Assembly: GCA_046593925.1 (NCBI GenBank)
Contig: JBKJQN010000104.1
Coordinates: forward strand, 8,992-72,991
Source: JAYVYM01 sp046593925
GTDB lineage: Bacteria; Actinomycetota; Actinomycetes; Mycobacteriales; SCTD01
Direction of reading: 5' to 3'
DNA length: 64,000 nucleotides
The translations under genes and the position numbers were made by a program. Positions 48,790 to 58,602 of this stretch are shown here, in pieces (the first letter of the stretch is position 1; every line of letters starts with the position of its first letter). The notes beneath the pieces were generated by a model that was not told where the DNA came from, ran no database searches, and saw only the letters and a list, made by a program, of their open reading frames with translations.

Positions 48790-48948
48790 GAGCGGGAGCC
48801 GGTCAGTCCTGATCAGGCTGGCTGGTGGCGCCGAACCGGTTCCACTGCGCGGGCCGACCGACCAGGTCTTTTGCCCCGGCCGCCGTACTTCCCCACCAGC
48901 CGGGCCCGTCACCCACGAACGGTGCCGGGCCCGGTGTGCCGGGGACGT

Positions 48949-50409
<1,461 letters not shown>

Positions 50410-50439
50410 GGGCGTCCTTCTCTCGGGGGTGCGGGCGGG

Positions 50440-50814
50440 TCAGGGGTCGAGCAGCTGCTGGTGCTTGGCCTGCTCGAAGCGGAGCCAGTCGGCGTCGTCG
50501 AGGGGCCGCTGGTCAGCGGTCTGCTCGGGGACGACGGGACGGCGGGGTCCGACTGCAAACCAGTTGTCGAGCGCATCGGCCAGCTCGGGCTCCCGGCGCA
50601 GCCGCAGGGCGAACCCCACGTCACCGAGCCCCAGGCCGTGCCGCTCCAGCAGCTCGCGCAGGGTGCGCAGCCGCTGCAGCTGACCGGGGCCGTACAGCCG
50701 GTAGCCGGCCGGGGAGCGCGGGGCCTCGATCAGCCCGAGCTGCTCGACGTAGCGCAGCATCCGCGCCGACCACCCGGTGGTGGTCGCTGCTTCGTGAATC
50801 GTCAGCGTCGTCAT
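50440..50814 (-). CDS. MerR-family transcriptional regulator
   Basis: This 124-aa protein has an N-terminal winged HTH (TIHEAATTTGWSARMLRYVEQLGLI, then RSPAGYRLYGPGQLQRLRTLRELLERHGLGL). A short helical tail follows without an evident metal-binding Cys cluster, so the effector is unknown. The ATG at 50814 has no clear RBS and may be leaderless; an ATG at 50826 is in frame. A 6-9-6 inverted repeat lies at its start. Confidence 0.88.
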   Translation of the reverse strand: MTTLTIHEAATTTGWSARMLRYVEQLGLIEAPRSPAGYRLYGPGQLQRLRTLRELLERHGLGLGDVGFALRLRREPELADALDNWFAVGPRRPVVPEQTADQRPLDDADWLRFEQAKHQQLLDP

Positions 50815-50818
50815 CGAG

Positions 50819-50839
50819 CACGACATTACCAGGGTCGTG
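50819..50839. promoter_or_regulatory. Inverted repeat, MerR operator candidate
   Basis: CACGAC and GTCGTG are perfect complementary arms separated by nine bases, immediately upstream of the MerR start. The size fits MerR dimers, which bind between -35 and -10. The assignment rests on position only. Confidence 0.45.
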
Positions 50840-50874
50840 TCAGACCAACACCTCGGCGGCCTGACACGGCGGCG

Positions 50875-51651
50875 TCAGGCCTGGCGGCGGGCGAGCAGCA
50901 CCGGGTCGTGCGCGGTGACGACCTCGGCCGTGCCGCCGGCCTGCAGCTCGGCGAGCCGCCGGTGGTTGTCGCGGACAGCCCGCCGGTCCGCGGCCACGAC
51001 CTGCTCGAAGGCCAGCAGGGCGCGGTTGCGCGGCGCGGCCGGTTCGAACGACGACCGGTCGAAGGCCGCGTCGCCCGCGTGCAGCAGCCAGCCGGCTGCC
51101 GTCTGGACCGAGACCGCGGCGTGACCACGGCTGTGCCCGGCCATCGGCACCAGCGCGAACCGCGCGTCGAGGCCCTCGAGCGCGTGCGCCGCACCGAAGC
51201 CGTTCCAGGTCTCCCCCGGCCGGTCGTACGTCCGCCAGCGCGGGCCGTGCGACCACTGGGCGGGGTGGTAGCGGGCCCGCTCGGCGACGCCGGGCGACAC
51301 GACGGCGGCGGTGTGCTCGGCGGCGGTCGTGTGCACCAGCGCGTCGGGGAAGTCCGACAGCCCGCCCGCGTGGTCCAGGTCGAGGTGGGTGAGCACGATG
51401 TGGCGGACGTCCTGGGCCGCGAAGCCGAGGGCCTGGACCTGCCGCAGCGCCGTCCTGGCTGGGTCGTACGTCGGGCGCAGCACCCGGCGCACCGCCCCGA
51501 GCCGCCGCTTGCGATCGGTGAGGTCGGCCGTACCGAAGCCCGAGTCGACGAGCACCAGCGCGTCGTCCGTCTCGCACAGCAGCACGTGGCAGACCAGCCG
51601 GCCGACCAGGCGCGGCAGCATGGTGCCGCAGTCCAGCGAATGCACGCGCAT
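50875..51651 (-). CDS. Metallo-beta-lactamase-fold hydrolase
   Basis: This 258-aa protein has the metal-binding motif THLDLDHAGG (HxHxDH with the first His in the THLDLDH run), MAGHSRGHAAV with the next His, and HAGDAAF with the bridging Asp. It resembles lactonase/quorum-quenching-type and glyoxalase II-like enzymes (MLPRLVGRLVC opening). The ATG at 51651 lies two bases after the stop of the short SAHH homologue, so the two are certainly one transcript. The shared substrate chemistry is unknown. Confidence 0.88.
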   Translation of the reverse strand: MRVHSLDCGTMLPRLVGRLVCHVLLCETDDALVLVDSGFGTADLTDRKRRLGAVRRVLRPTYDPARTALRQVQALGFAAQDVRHIVLTHLDLDHAGGLSDFPDALVHTTAAEHTAAVVSPGVAERARYHPAQWSHGPRWRTYDRPGETWNGFGAAHALEGLDARFALVPMAGHSRGHAAVSVQTAAGWLLHAGDAAFDRSSFEPAAPRNRALLAFEQVVAADRRAVRDNHRRLAELQAGGTAEVVTAHDPVLLARRQA

Positions 51652-51653
51652 CC

Positions 51654-52901
51654 TCAGGCCTGCCAGGACGACAGGTAGCCGACCTGGGCGGCCGTCAGGC
51701 CGTCGAGCGCCACGCCGAGGGCAGCCAGCTTGGTGCGCGCGACCTCGGCATCCAGGGCCGCCGGCACGGCGTGCACGCCGGGCGCGAGATCGGTCGCCAC
51801 GAGGTGCTCGAGCACCAGGGCCTGGACGGCGAAGCTGACGTCCATGACGGCCGGCGGGTGGCCGTCGGCCGCCGACAGGTTGACCAGCCGGCCCTCGGCG
51901 AGCAGCAGCAGGCGCCGGCCGCCCGGCAGCACATGCTCGTCGACGTGCGGGCGTACCCGCTGCACGTCGACGGCGAGGGCCTGCAGACCGGCGACGTCGA
52001 TCTCGACGTCGAAGTGCCCGGCGTTGGCGAGCACCGCCCCGTCGCGCATCGCCGGGAAGTGCGCGGGCGTCAGCACATCCCGGTTGCCGGTCGCGGTGAC
52101 CACGACGTCGGCAAGCGGCGCGGCCTGCCCCATCGGCAGGACCCGGTGCCCGTCCAGGACCGCCTCCAGCGCCCGGCCGGGGTCCACCTCGGTGACCACG
52201 ACCGACGCCCCGAGACCGCGGGCCCGCTCCGCGATCCCACGGCCGCACCAGCCGTACCCGGCGACCACGACGGTCGCCCCGGCGAGCAGCGTGCCGGTCG
52301 TCCGGATCACGGCGTCGAGCGTGGACTGGCCGGTGCCATGCCGGTTGGCGACCAGCAGCTGGGTCGCGGTGTCGTTGACGGCGACCATCGGCAGCCACAG
52401 CGCCCCGTCGGCGGCCATCTGCCGCAGCCGCAGCACGCCGGTGGTGGTCTCCTCGCAGCCGGCCCGCACCCCCGCACGCAGCTCCGGCCGGCGCTGCAGC
52501 ACCTGCACGAGGTCACAGCCGTCGTCGAGCAGCAGCTGCGGCCGGGTCTCGAGGACCGCCTCCAGATGCGCGGCGTAGCCGGCCCGGTCGACGCCGTGCC
52601 GCGCGTGCACCCCGACACCCTCCTCGGCGAGAGCGGCAGCAACGTCGTCCTGCGTGGACAGCGGGTTGGACGCCGCAAGGTGCACCTCGGCGCCGCCGGC
52701 GGCCAGCGTGCGCGCCAGCGCCGCGGTTTCGGGCGTCACGTGCATGCAGGCAGCGACCCGGGTCCCGGCCAGCGGGCGGTCGCTGGCGAAGCGCGCGCGG
52801 AGCAGGCGCAGGACCGGCATCGACCGCTCGGCAAAGTCCGTGCGCCGCCGGCCCTGCTCGGCCAGCCCACGTACCGCGACGGAGGACGGCAGTGCGGGCA
52901 C
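51654..52901 (-). CDS. Short SAHH homologue lacking two catalytic residues
   Basis: This 415-aa protein has the compact archaeal/thermophile-like SAHH layout, without the C-terminal KxxxYRY tail of the canonical enzyme. Retained residues include the MHVTPETA His (54), DDGCDL, CEETTTG, GHFD His and DGHPPAVMD His. The NAD motif is GYGWCGRG. In the segment that aligns without gaps to [12 protein letters not shown] it reads VNDTATQLLVAN, so the catalytic Lys and Asp become Gln181 and Ala185. It may be a pseudoenzyme, a binding protein or an enzyme with another substrate. The GTG at 52901 has a weak RBS. Confidence 0.88.
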   Translation of the reverse strand: MPALPSSVAVRGLAEQGRRRTDFAERSMPVLRLLRARFASDRPLAGTRVAACMHVTPETAALARTLAAGGAEVHLAASNPLSTQDDVAAALAEEGVGVHARHGVDRAGYAAHLEAVLETRPQLLLDDGCDLVQVLQRRPELRAGVRAGCEETTTGVLRLRQMAADGALWLPMVAVNDTATQLLVANRHGTGQSTLDAVIRTTGTLLAGATVVVAGYGWCGRGIAERARGLGASVVVTEVDPGRALEAVLDGHRVLPMGQAAPLADVVVTATGNRDVLTPAHFPAMRDGAVLANAGHFDVEIDVAGLQALAVDVQRVRPHVDEHVLPGGRRLLLLAEGRLVNLSAADGHPPAVMDVSFAVQALVLEHLVATDLAPGVHAVPAALDAEVARTKLAALGVALDGLTAAQVGYLSSWQA

Positions 52902-52994
52902 GCCTGGACTCTGCCACCGGGCGCGCGGACTAGGTTCGGGGAGCACCCTCCTGGGCGCCGACCCCCTCGCGCCACCAACCCCCGGAGGCACCCC

Positions 52995-53438
52995 GTGATC
53001 GACGTCACCGCCCGCCTGCACGACGCCGACGGCTTCGTCGGGCTGCTGGCCCCGCGGGTGCTGTCCACCTCGCGCGAGGGCGCTGTCCTCCGGCTGGACG
53101 CCGGCCCCGAGCTGCACAACCACCTCGGCGGACCGCACGCGGCGGCGATCTTCGGACTGGGCGAGACCGCCGCCTTCGCCGTGCTCCTCGAGGTGTTCGG
53201 CGACCTCGTCGAAGCCGGCGCGGTCCCCCTGGTCAAGGCCTCGCAGATCGCCTACAGCGGGATCGCCACCGGCCCGCTGCTGGCAGCCGCGACCCTGGTC
53301 GGCGACGAGGAGGGCGCCCGCGGCTCGTACGACCGGCGCGGCAGCGCGAGTTTCCCGGTCGAGGTGGCCTTTCGCCGCGAGACCGACGACGTCGAGACCG
53401 CCAGGGCCACCTACCAGATGGCGCTCAAGCGGGCCTGA
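52995..53438 (+). CDS. DUF4442/hotdog-fold thioesterase-like protein
   Basis: This 147-aa protein has the hotdog fold: a central helix GGPHAAAIFGLGETAAFAVLLEVF (about 35-60) and beta strands including SFPVEVAFRRETDDVETARATYQMALK. It matches PaaI/DUF4442-like acyl-CoA thioesterase relatives. The GTG at 52995 has GGAGG 6 bases upstream. It is divergent from the short SAHH gene with 93 bases between. Confidence 0.82.
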   Translation: MIDVTARLHDADGFVGLLAPRVLSTSREGAVLRLDAGPELHNHLGGPHAAAIFGLGETAAFAVLLEVFGDLVEAGAVPLVKASQIAYSGIATGPLLAAATLVGDEEGARGSYDRRGSASFPVEVAFRRETDDVETARATYQMALKRA

Positions 53439-53498
53439 CACCCGTGCCGGGGCCGCCGGGGTTGCAGCACCTGTCTGCCGTGCCGACCGCGGCCGCAC

Positions 53499-54452
53499 TC
53501 AGACCGTGGCGCGGTCCAGGTCAGGCTCGAGGTACATCACGCGGGCCTGCGGCTCGGCGGCGCGCACCCTGGCCTCGGCGTCGTCGATGGCACGGGCGAC
53601 GCCGGGCAGGTTCAGGGCCGGGTGCATCGCGACCTTTGCGCCCACCAGGAGCTCGTCCGGGCCGAGGTGCATTGTCTTGAGGTGGATGACCCGGGTGATC
53701 CCGTCGCCGTCGACCAGAGCGGCACGGATCCGGTAGACGGCGTCCCTGGAGGCCGACTCGCCGAGCAGCAGACTCTTCATCTCCACAGCCAGCACGACCG
53801 CGACGGCGAGCAGCAGGACCCCGATGCCCAGGGTGCCGACGGCGTCCCAGCGCGGCTCACCGGTCAGCACGCTGAGTCCGACGCCGGCCAGCGCGAGCAG
53901 CAGACCGATCAGCGCGGCGAAGTCCTCCAGCAGGACCACCGGCAGCTCGGGCACCTTGGCATGGCGTACGAAGCCCCACCAGGTCTGCTCGCCCTTCAGC
54001 GGCCGCGACTCCCGGATCGCGGTGCGGAAGCTGAAGCTCTCCGCCAGGACCGCGAACAGCAGAATCGCGATGGCGATGCCCGCGCTGTCGATCTCCTCGG
54101 GTTTCTGGAGCTTGTGGTAACCCTCGTACAGGCTGAACAGGCCGCCGACGCTGAACAGCACGAGCGCGACGACGAAGGCGTAGAAGTAGCGGTCACGGCC
54201 GTGGCCGAAGGGGTGCTGCTCGTCGGCCTCGCGCTTCGCGCGACGGCCCCCGACCAGCAGCAGTGCCTGGTTCCCGGAGTCGGCGACCGAGTGCACCGAC
54301 TCGGCGAGTATCGAGCTGGAGCCGGTGAGCAGGAAGCCGACGAACTTGGCGGCGGCGATCGCCAGGTTGGCGAGCAGCGCCGCGATGATCGCGCCGCCAC
54401 CGTGCGAACCGCCACCGTTGGACTCGCCACCGTGGGACCCGGCGTCGCTCAC
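53499..54452 (-). CDS. Cation diffusion facilitator transporter
   Basis: This 317-aa protein has a Gly/His-rich N-terminus, then six helices. The metal site is ESVHSVADSGNQALL (HxxxD, helix 2), with HPFGHGRDRYFYAF following and an ED pair in LLEDFAALIGL (helix 5). A cytoplasmic C-terminal domain follows (IRAALVDGDGITRVIHLKTMHLGPDELLVGAKVAM). It should export Zn, Co, Fe or Mn. Its GTG overlaps the SIS gene stop by GTGA. Confidence 0.93.
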   Translation of the reverse strand: MSDAGSHGGESNGGGSHGGGAIIAALLANLAIAAAKFVGFLLTGSSSILAESVHSVADSGNQALLLVGGRRAKREADEQHPFGHGRDRYFYAFVVALVLFSVGGLFSLYEGYHKLQKPEEIDSAGIAIAILLFAVLAESFSFRTAIRESRPLKGEQTWWGFVRHAKVPELPVVLLEDFAALIGLLLALAGVGLSVLTGEPRWDAVGTLGIGVLLLAVAVVLAVEMKSLLLGESASRDAVYRIRAALVDGDGITRVIHLKTMHLGPDELLVGAKVAMHPALNLPGVARAIDDAEARVRAAEPQARVMYLEPDLDRATV

Positions 54453-55579
54453 CGCCTGGTCCTGCCCTTGAGCGCCGCGATCGCCAAGACAGGGGTCGGG
54501 TCGGTGCCCTGCGACAGCGCCAGGTAGGTGCTGGCGAAGTCGGTCAGCCCGACGAGCGAGGCGAGCCTGGCTGGCGCAGACCGGCCCTGCGCCAGCAGCG
54601 CGCTGACCCCGACGCCGCGCTCGGCGGCCAGGTCCGCGCAGATGTCGGCCCCCAGCGCCACCTGCGGGAGCTCGCCCTCCTCGCGCAGCAGGACCAGCCG
54701 CAGGGTGGGGCGGGTCGACTCGTCGAGCCGGTCCGAGAACAGGTCCTCCTCCGACAGGACGCCCCGCGCCCAGGGCCCGTCGAAGCTGACGACCTGGTTG
54801 TGCCCGGCCTCCGGGAGCACCCCCCAGGTCGCCGGTGTCTTCGCGTTCTCGTTGAGCTGGCAGGCGAAGCGGTACGCCGCGGCGCCGGTCAGCGGCGACG
54901 CCCCCCAGATCACCGGGATCGCGCCGGCGAGCTCCATCGCCAGGGCCTTGCCGGGGTTGGTCACGCTGTCGGCGTCGGGGCGGCAGCGGGTCGCGACCTG
55001 CTCCAGGACGGTGGCGGTCTCCGCCAGCTCCGCGGTTCCACAGCTGAGCAGGCCCAGGGCGTGCCCGGCCGCCAGCAGTGGCACCGACAGCGACCACACC
55101 GACGCGCGTGGCTGGCGGCCCTGCGTCACCGGCACGAAGAGCCCGCGCCCTCGCAGGGTCAGCTCCTCGACCGGCGAGCCGCCGGCACCGACCCCCAGCA
55201 ACCGGCAGCCGCGGCGCACCGCCTCCTCCAGACCCGACATCGTCTCCGCCGTGCCGCCCGAGCAGGAGACCGCGACGACGAGGTCGGCGGCGCCCACCCA
55301 GGCGGGCAGCCCGAAGCCGCGATGACCGATGATCGGGACGGGGCAGGACGGCCCGGCGACGGCGGCCAGCACGTCACCGGCGATGCCGCTGCCCCCCATC
55401 CCGCAGACCACGACCGCGCGCGGCCGACCGTCGTCAGCCAGTGCGGACAGCCCGGCCTCGGCGGACCGGACAGCGGCCTCACGCACCTGCGCGGCGCCGC
55501 TCGCGACCTCCTGCAGCATCCCCTCGGGGTCTGCGGCCATCAGCCCCGCAGCGTCGTCGAGGTCGGGCGGTCCGCTCAC
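54449..55579 (-). CDS. SIS-domain phosphosugar isomerase (PGI/PMI type)
   Basis: This 376-aa protein has a SIS fold with [18 protein letters not shown] and [20 protein letters not shown] (phosphate loop). The C-terminal half carries [24 protein letters not shown], containing the Glu and His of bifunctional phosphoglucose/phosphomannose isomerases. It corresponds to Rv3256c, upstream of manB. The GTG at 55579 overlaps the Trm112-like stop by GTGA. It likely feeds mannose-phosphate metabolism with the mutase gene. Confidence 0.88.
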   Translation of the reverse strand: MSGPPDLDDAAGLMAADPEGMLQEVASGAAQVREAAVRSAEAGLSALADDGRPRAVVVCGMGGSGIAGDVLAAVAGPSCPVPIIGHRGFGLPAWVGAADLVVAVSCSGGTAETMSGLEEAVRRGCRLLGVGAGGSPVEELTLRGRGLFVPVTQGRQPRASVWSLSVPLLAAGHALGLLSCGTAELAETATVLEQVATRCRPDADSVTNPGKALAMELAGAIPVIWGASPLTGAAAYRFACQLNENAKTPATWGVLPEAGHNQVVSFDGPWARGVLSEEDLFSDRLDESTRPTLRLVLLREEGELPQVALGADICADLAAERGVGVSALLAQGRSAPARLASLVGLTDFASTYLALSQGTDPTPVLAIAALKGRTRR

Positions 55580-55758
55580 GTGGACGGGCGCGCCTCGTCG
55601 ATGAGCAGCACCGGGATGTCGTCGCGGACCGGGTAGGCGAGCCCGCAACCGGTGCAGACCAGCGCCCCAGCTCCGTCGAAGGCCACCTCGTCGACCCGCA
55701 GCGGCGCCTTGCAGGCGGGGCAGGCGAGGATCTCGAGCAGTCCGGCGTCCAGCTTCAT
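55576..55758 (-). CDS. Trm112-family zinc protein
   Basis: This 60-aa protein has CPACKAPL and [22 protein letters not shown], forming a single zinc ribbon with the Trm112 C-terminal signature. Eukaryotic Trm112 activates methyltransferases. The bacterial role is unknown. It lies between manB and the SIS gene and overlaps the latter, so it is part of one transcript. Confidence 0.9.
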   Translation of the reverse strand: MKLDAGLLEILACPACKAPLRVDEVAFDGAGALVCTGCGLAYPVRDDIPVLLIDEARPST

Positions 55759-55784
55759 GGCAGCAGCGTAGGGCTGCGCCGTCG

Positions 55785-57137
55785 TCAGGCCCGGATCAGG
55801 CCCAGGACGTCGTCGCGCACCCGCGCGGTGGTTGCCGCGTCGGGCGCCTCGACATTGAGGCGGAGCAACGGCTCGGTGTTGCTCGCCCGAACGTTGAACC
55901 AGACGCCGCCGCCCAGGTCGACAGTGAGGCCGTCGAGCTCATCGAGGCCCGCGTCCGCGTACGTCGCGCGCAGCTCGGCGACCTTGGCCGGCGCGTCCGG
56001 GACGGTGGAGTTGATCTCGCCGCTGGCGACGTAGCGGGCGTACGGCGCGAGCAGGCCGGACAGCGGGCCGTCCTGGGTACCCAGTGCGGCGAGGGTGTGC
56101 AGCGCGGCGAGCATCCCGGAGTCGGCGCCCCAGAAGTCTCGGAAGTAGAAGTGCCCGGAGTGCTCACCGCCGAAGACGGCGCCGGTCCGCGCCATCTCGG
56201 CCTTGATGAAGGAGTGGCCGACCCGGGTACGCAGCGGGGTGCCACCCCGCTCGGTGACCACCTCCGGGACGACCCGGCTGGTGATCAGGTTGTGGATGAT
56301 CGTCGAGCCGGGCGCCTTCGCCAGCTCGCGGGCCGCGATCAGCGCCGTCAGCACCGACGGCGACACGATCTCGCCTCGCTCGTCGATGACGAAGCAGCGG
56401 TCGGCGTCACCGTCGAAGGCCAGCCCGAGGTCGGCGCCCTCGGCGGTCACCCGCGCCTGCAGGTCGGCGGTGTTCGCCGGCTCGATCGGGTTGGCCTCAT
56501 GGTGGGGGAAGCTGCCGTCGAGCTCGAAATACATCTCGACGACTTCCAGCGGCAGGCCGGCGAAGGTCACCGGGACGGTCAGCCCGCCCATCCCGTTGCC
56601 ACAGTCGACGACGACCTTGAGCGGCCGGATCGCCTCGATGCCGGGCACCAGGCCGGTGACGAAGGCCGCGTAGTCACCGAGCAGATCGAGCCGCGTCAGC
56701 TCGCCGCGGCGCGGGCCGGTGGGCAGCTGTCGGTCGAGGTAGGACTCGGCGAGGGCACGGATGTCGGCCAGCCCGCTGTCCTGCCCGATCGGCCGGGCGC
56801 CCGCCAGGCACATCTTGATGCCGTTGTACTGCGCCGGGTTGTGACTCGCGGTGAACATCGCGCCCGGCACGTCGAGGGTGCCGGCGGCGTAGTAAAGCAG
56901 GTCGGTGGACCCCTGGCCGGCGTCGACGACGTCGGTGCCCAGGCCGCGCGCTCCGTCGGCGAAGGCGAGCGCGAGCTCGACGCCGGACTCGCGCATGTCC
57001 CGGGCCAGCACGATCCGCGGTGCGCCGGTGAACGTCGCGAAGGCCGCCCCCAGGGCCCGGGCGATCCGGGCGTCGAGCTGGTCCGGAACGATGCCGCGGA
57101 CGTCGTACGCCTTGATGATGGTCGACAGGTCGGTCAT
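55785..57137 (-). CDS. manB: Phosphomannomutase/phosphoglucomutase
   Basis: This 450-aa alpha-D-phosphohexomutase interconverts mannose-6- and mannose-1-phosphate for GDP-mannose and envelope glycans. The active Ser is in [12 protein letters not shown], the metal loop is [10 protein letters not shown], the sugar loop is [12 protein letters not shown], and the phosphate loop near the C-terminus is [13 protein letters not shown]. It corresponds to Rv3257c (pmmA/manB). It heads the run into the Trm112-like, SIS and CDF genes. Confidence 0.95.
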   Translation of the reverse strand: MTDLSTIIKAYDVRGIVPDQLDARIARALGAAFATFTGAPRIVLARDMRESGVELALAFADGARGLGTDVVDAGQGSTDLLYYAAGTLDVPGAMFTASHNPAQYNGIKMCLAGARPIGQDSGLADIRALAESYLDRQLPTGPRRGELTRLDLLGDYAAFVTGLVPGIEAIRPLKVVVDCGNGMGGLTVPVTFAGLPLEVVEMYFELDGSFPHHEANPIEPANTADLQARVTAEGADLGLAFDGDADRCFVIDERGEIVSPSVLTALIAARELAKAPGSTIIHNLITSRVVPEVVTERGGTPLRTRVGHSFIKAEMARTGAVFGGEHSGHFYFRDFWGADSGMLAALHTLAALGTQDGPLSGLLAPYARYVASGEINSTVPDAPAKVAELRATYADAGLDELDGLTVDLGGGVWFNVRASNTEPLLRLNVEAPDAATTARVRDDVLGLIRA

Positions 57138-57162
57138 GGGGCGACCCTAGCCGCCGGTCAGC

Positions 57163-57372
57163 TCAGAGCTTGTGCTTCTTGGCCTTGACCAGCACGGTTG
57201 CGATGTCCAGCTGCCGTCCGGACTGCGCCCAGGTCCTGTGCTCGCAGGCGTGGCACGACGCGAAGTCGACGATCGAGCCGTCGGTGAGGGTCATCGTGAT
57301 CGCGGTGACGCGCCGGCTGGTGCACGAGGGGCAGCTGGCGAGCTGGCGGGTGGGGGTGGTCACGAGCGACAT
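57163..57372 (-). CDS. Small zinc-ribbon protein (69 aa)
   Basis: This 69-aa protein has CPSC near residue 14 and CHAC near 40, forming a treble-clef/ribbon. It ends with a basic DIATVLVKAKKHKL tail. It resembles small actinobacterial zinc proteins of unknown role found beside manB. The ATG at 57372 has AGGAG 7 bases upstream. A longer frame to 58041 is not coding. Confidence 0.75.
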   Translation of the reverse strand: MSLVTTPTRQLASCPSCTSRRVTAITMTLTDGSIVDFASCHACEHRTWAQSGRQLDIATVLVKAKKHKL

Positions 57373-57704
57373 CCGGGGGCTCCTGGGCGGGATCGGCGCC
57401 GGGGGCAGCTGCTCCGGCGTGGCACAGCGATGTTCGTCACTCCTGTGCCGGGCCTTGACCTGACCCGAACGGGCTATCCGCGAGCGCGTCGGTCGGGCCA
57501 CCCGACCCTCGGGCCGGGCACGTGCACGAGCACGAGCTCCGGGACGTCGCAGCGCGGCCGACGGAAGCCGTCCCCGGCCGAGCAGGTGCTCCACGCTGCC
57601 CGGCCACCCCGATTGTCGCAGGGCACCGGCCACGGAGGAGCTTGTGTGTTGGCGTCGCGGGCGCAACAGGCCCGGACGGGCGCGCGCTCGAACCAGCTGC
57701 GGGG
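57373..57704 (+). other. Intergenic region, 332 bases
   Basis: This lies between the zinc-ribbon gene and DUF3499, both minus strand. I see no gene with support. A GGAGGAG followed by TTG at about 57649 opens a 28-codon plus-strand frame, which is too weak to call. It probably holds the promoter of the zinc-ribbon/manB group. Confidence 0.4.
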
Positions 57705-58058
57705 TCAGCCGGAGCTGGGGACGGCGCGCAGGTGACCGCGCCGACCGGCGCCGTCCCGGCCGGCCGAAGTCGGCGGGCGGGTCGGGCGGGCGGCCTCGCG
57801 GACCGCATCGGCCAGGGCGGTGAGGTCGTCCGCGGAGCGGTTGCGGGCCAGCGCCGGGTCGGCCTCGTGCCGGACGACCTCCCAGCCGCGCGGGGCGGTC
57901 AGCGTCCGGCCGTGCGCCTCGCACAGGTCGTAGCAGTGCGGCTCCGCGTATGTCGCGAGCGGGCCGACGACCGCGGTCGAGTCGGCGTAGACGTAGGTGA
58001 GCGTCGCGACGGCGGGCAGGCTGCACGCTGAACGCGAGCAACGCCGGACAGGGCTCAC
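57705..58058 (-). CDS. DUF3499 family protein
   Basis: This 117-aa protein starts SPVRRCSRSACSLPAVATLTYVYADSTAVVGPL and carries CYDLCEAHGRTLTAPRGWEV, the four Cys and His of the DUF3499 family (Rv3258c). A disordered Arg/Gly-rich tail follows. Function is unknown and metal binding is likely. It is divergent from the metallopeptidase-family gene, 50 bases apart. Confidence 0.9.
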   Translation of the reverse strand: MSPVRRCSRSACSLPAVATLTYVYADSTAVVGPLATYAEPHCYDLCEAHGRTLTAPRGWEVVRHEADPALARNRSADDLTALADAVREAARPTRPPTSAGRDGAGRRGHLRAVPSSG

Positions 58059-58108
58059 GACGTGGGAACCTAGCCCCTCGCCGGGCCGCGGCCCACTAGC
58101 CTCGCCGG

Positions 58109-58588
58109 GTGACCTCGACGCCCCTGCGCCGCCGGCGCCGCGACCGACACGGCCGGGGGCTGCGCGGGCCGCTGGTGCCGCCGGTCGTCACGGTCGGGCG
58201 GGTCAGTGCGAAGGTGCCGGCGTCTCAGACCCGCGGCGAGCGTTTCGACGACCTCGTGCTGGACGCGGTCGAGCATCTGGAGCAGCGCTGGGGCGCCCAG
58301 CTCGAGCAGGTCGAGTTCGCCGTCGAGGACGTCCCGCCGGTCGGGGCGATCGGCGCGTACGACGCCGACGTCGTGTTCGACGAGACCGCCGGCGGCGGCG
58401 TACCCCTGGGGCGGCTGCTGCCCGGTGTGCCCGGTCAGCCGCCGCGGGTCGTGGTCTACCGGCGGCCGCTCGAGGCCCGCGCCGTCGACCGGCTCGACCT
58501 GGCCGACCTCGTGCACGACGTGGTCGTCGACCAGGTCGCCCGGCTGCTCGCCGTCGACCCGGACGAGATCGACCCGTCCGGCCGCTGA
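58109..58588 (+). CDS. Zincin-like metallopeptidase family protein (Rv3259-like)
   Basis: This 159-aa protein has a basic N-terminus (about 1-20), then the zincin_1-type core (FDDLVLDAVEHLEQRWG, VEFAVEDVPPVG, PRVVVYRRPLEARA). At the helix where peptidases carry HExxH it reads VHDVVVDQVARLL, so the zinc motif is not intact and peptidase activity is doubtful. A GTG start at 58109 is used. It is the counterpart of Rv3259 beside DUF3499 and whiB2. Confidence 0.82.
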   Translation: MTSTPLRRRRRDRHGRGLRGPLVPPVVTVGRVSAKVPASQTRGERFDDLVLDAVEHLEQRWGAQLEQVEFAVEDVPPVGAIGAYDADVVFDETAGGGVPLGRLLPGVPGQPPRVVVYRRPLEARAVDRLDLADLVHDVVVDQVARLLAVDPDEIDPSGR

Positions 58589-58602
58589 CCGGTCTGGGCC
58601 GA

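Noticed and set aside
48790..48948. Terminator hairpin around CCTGATCAGG between RDD and SAHH genes
   Set aside because: The extended arms pair imperfectly and no T-run follows, so it is not strong enough to call.
57373..58041. 292-aa frame containing the small zinc-ribbon protein
   Set aside because: It is antisense or out of frame with DUF3499. The AGGAG-preceded ATG at 57372 gives a complete 69-aa domain.
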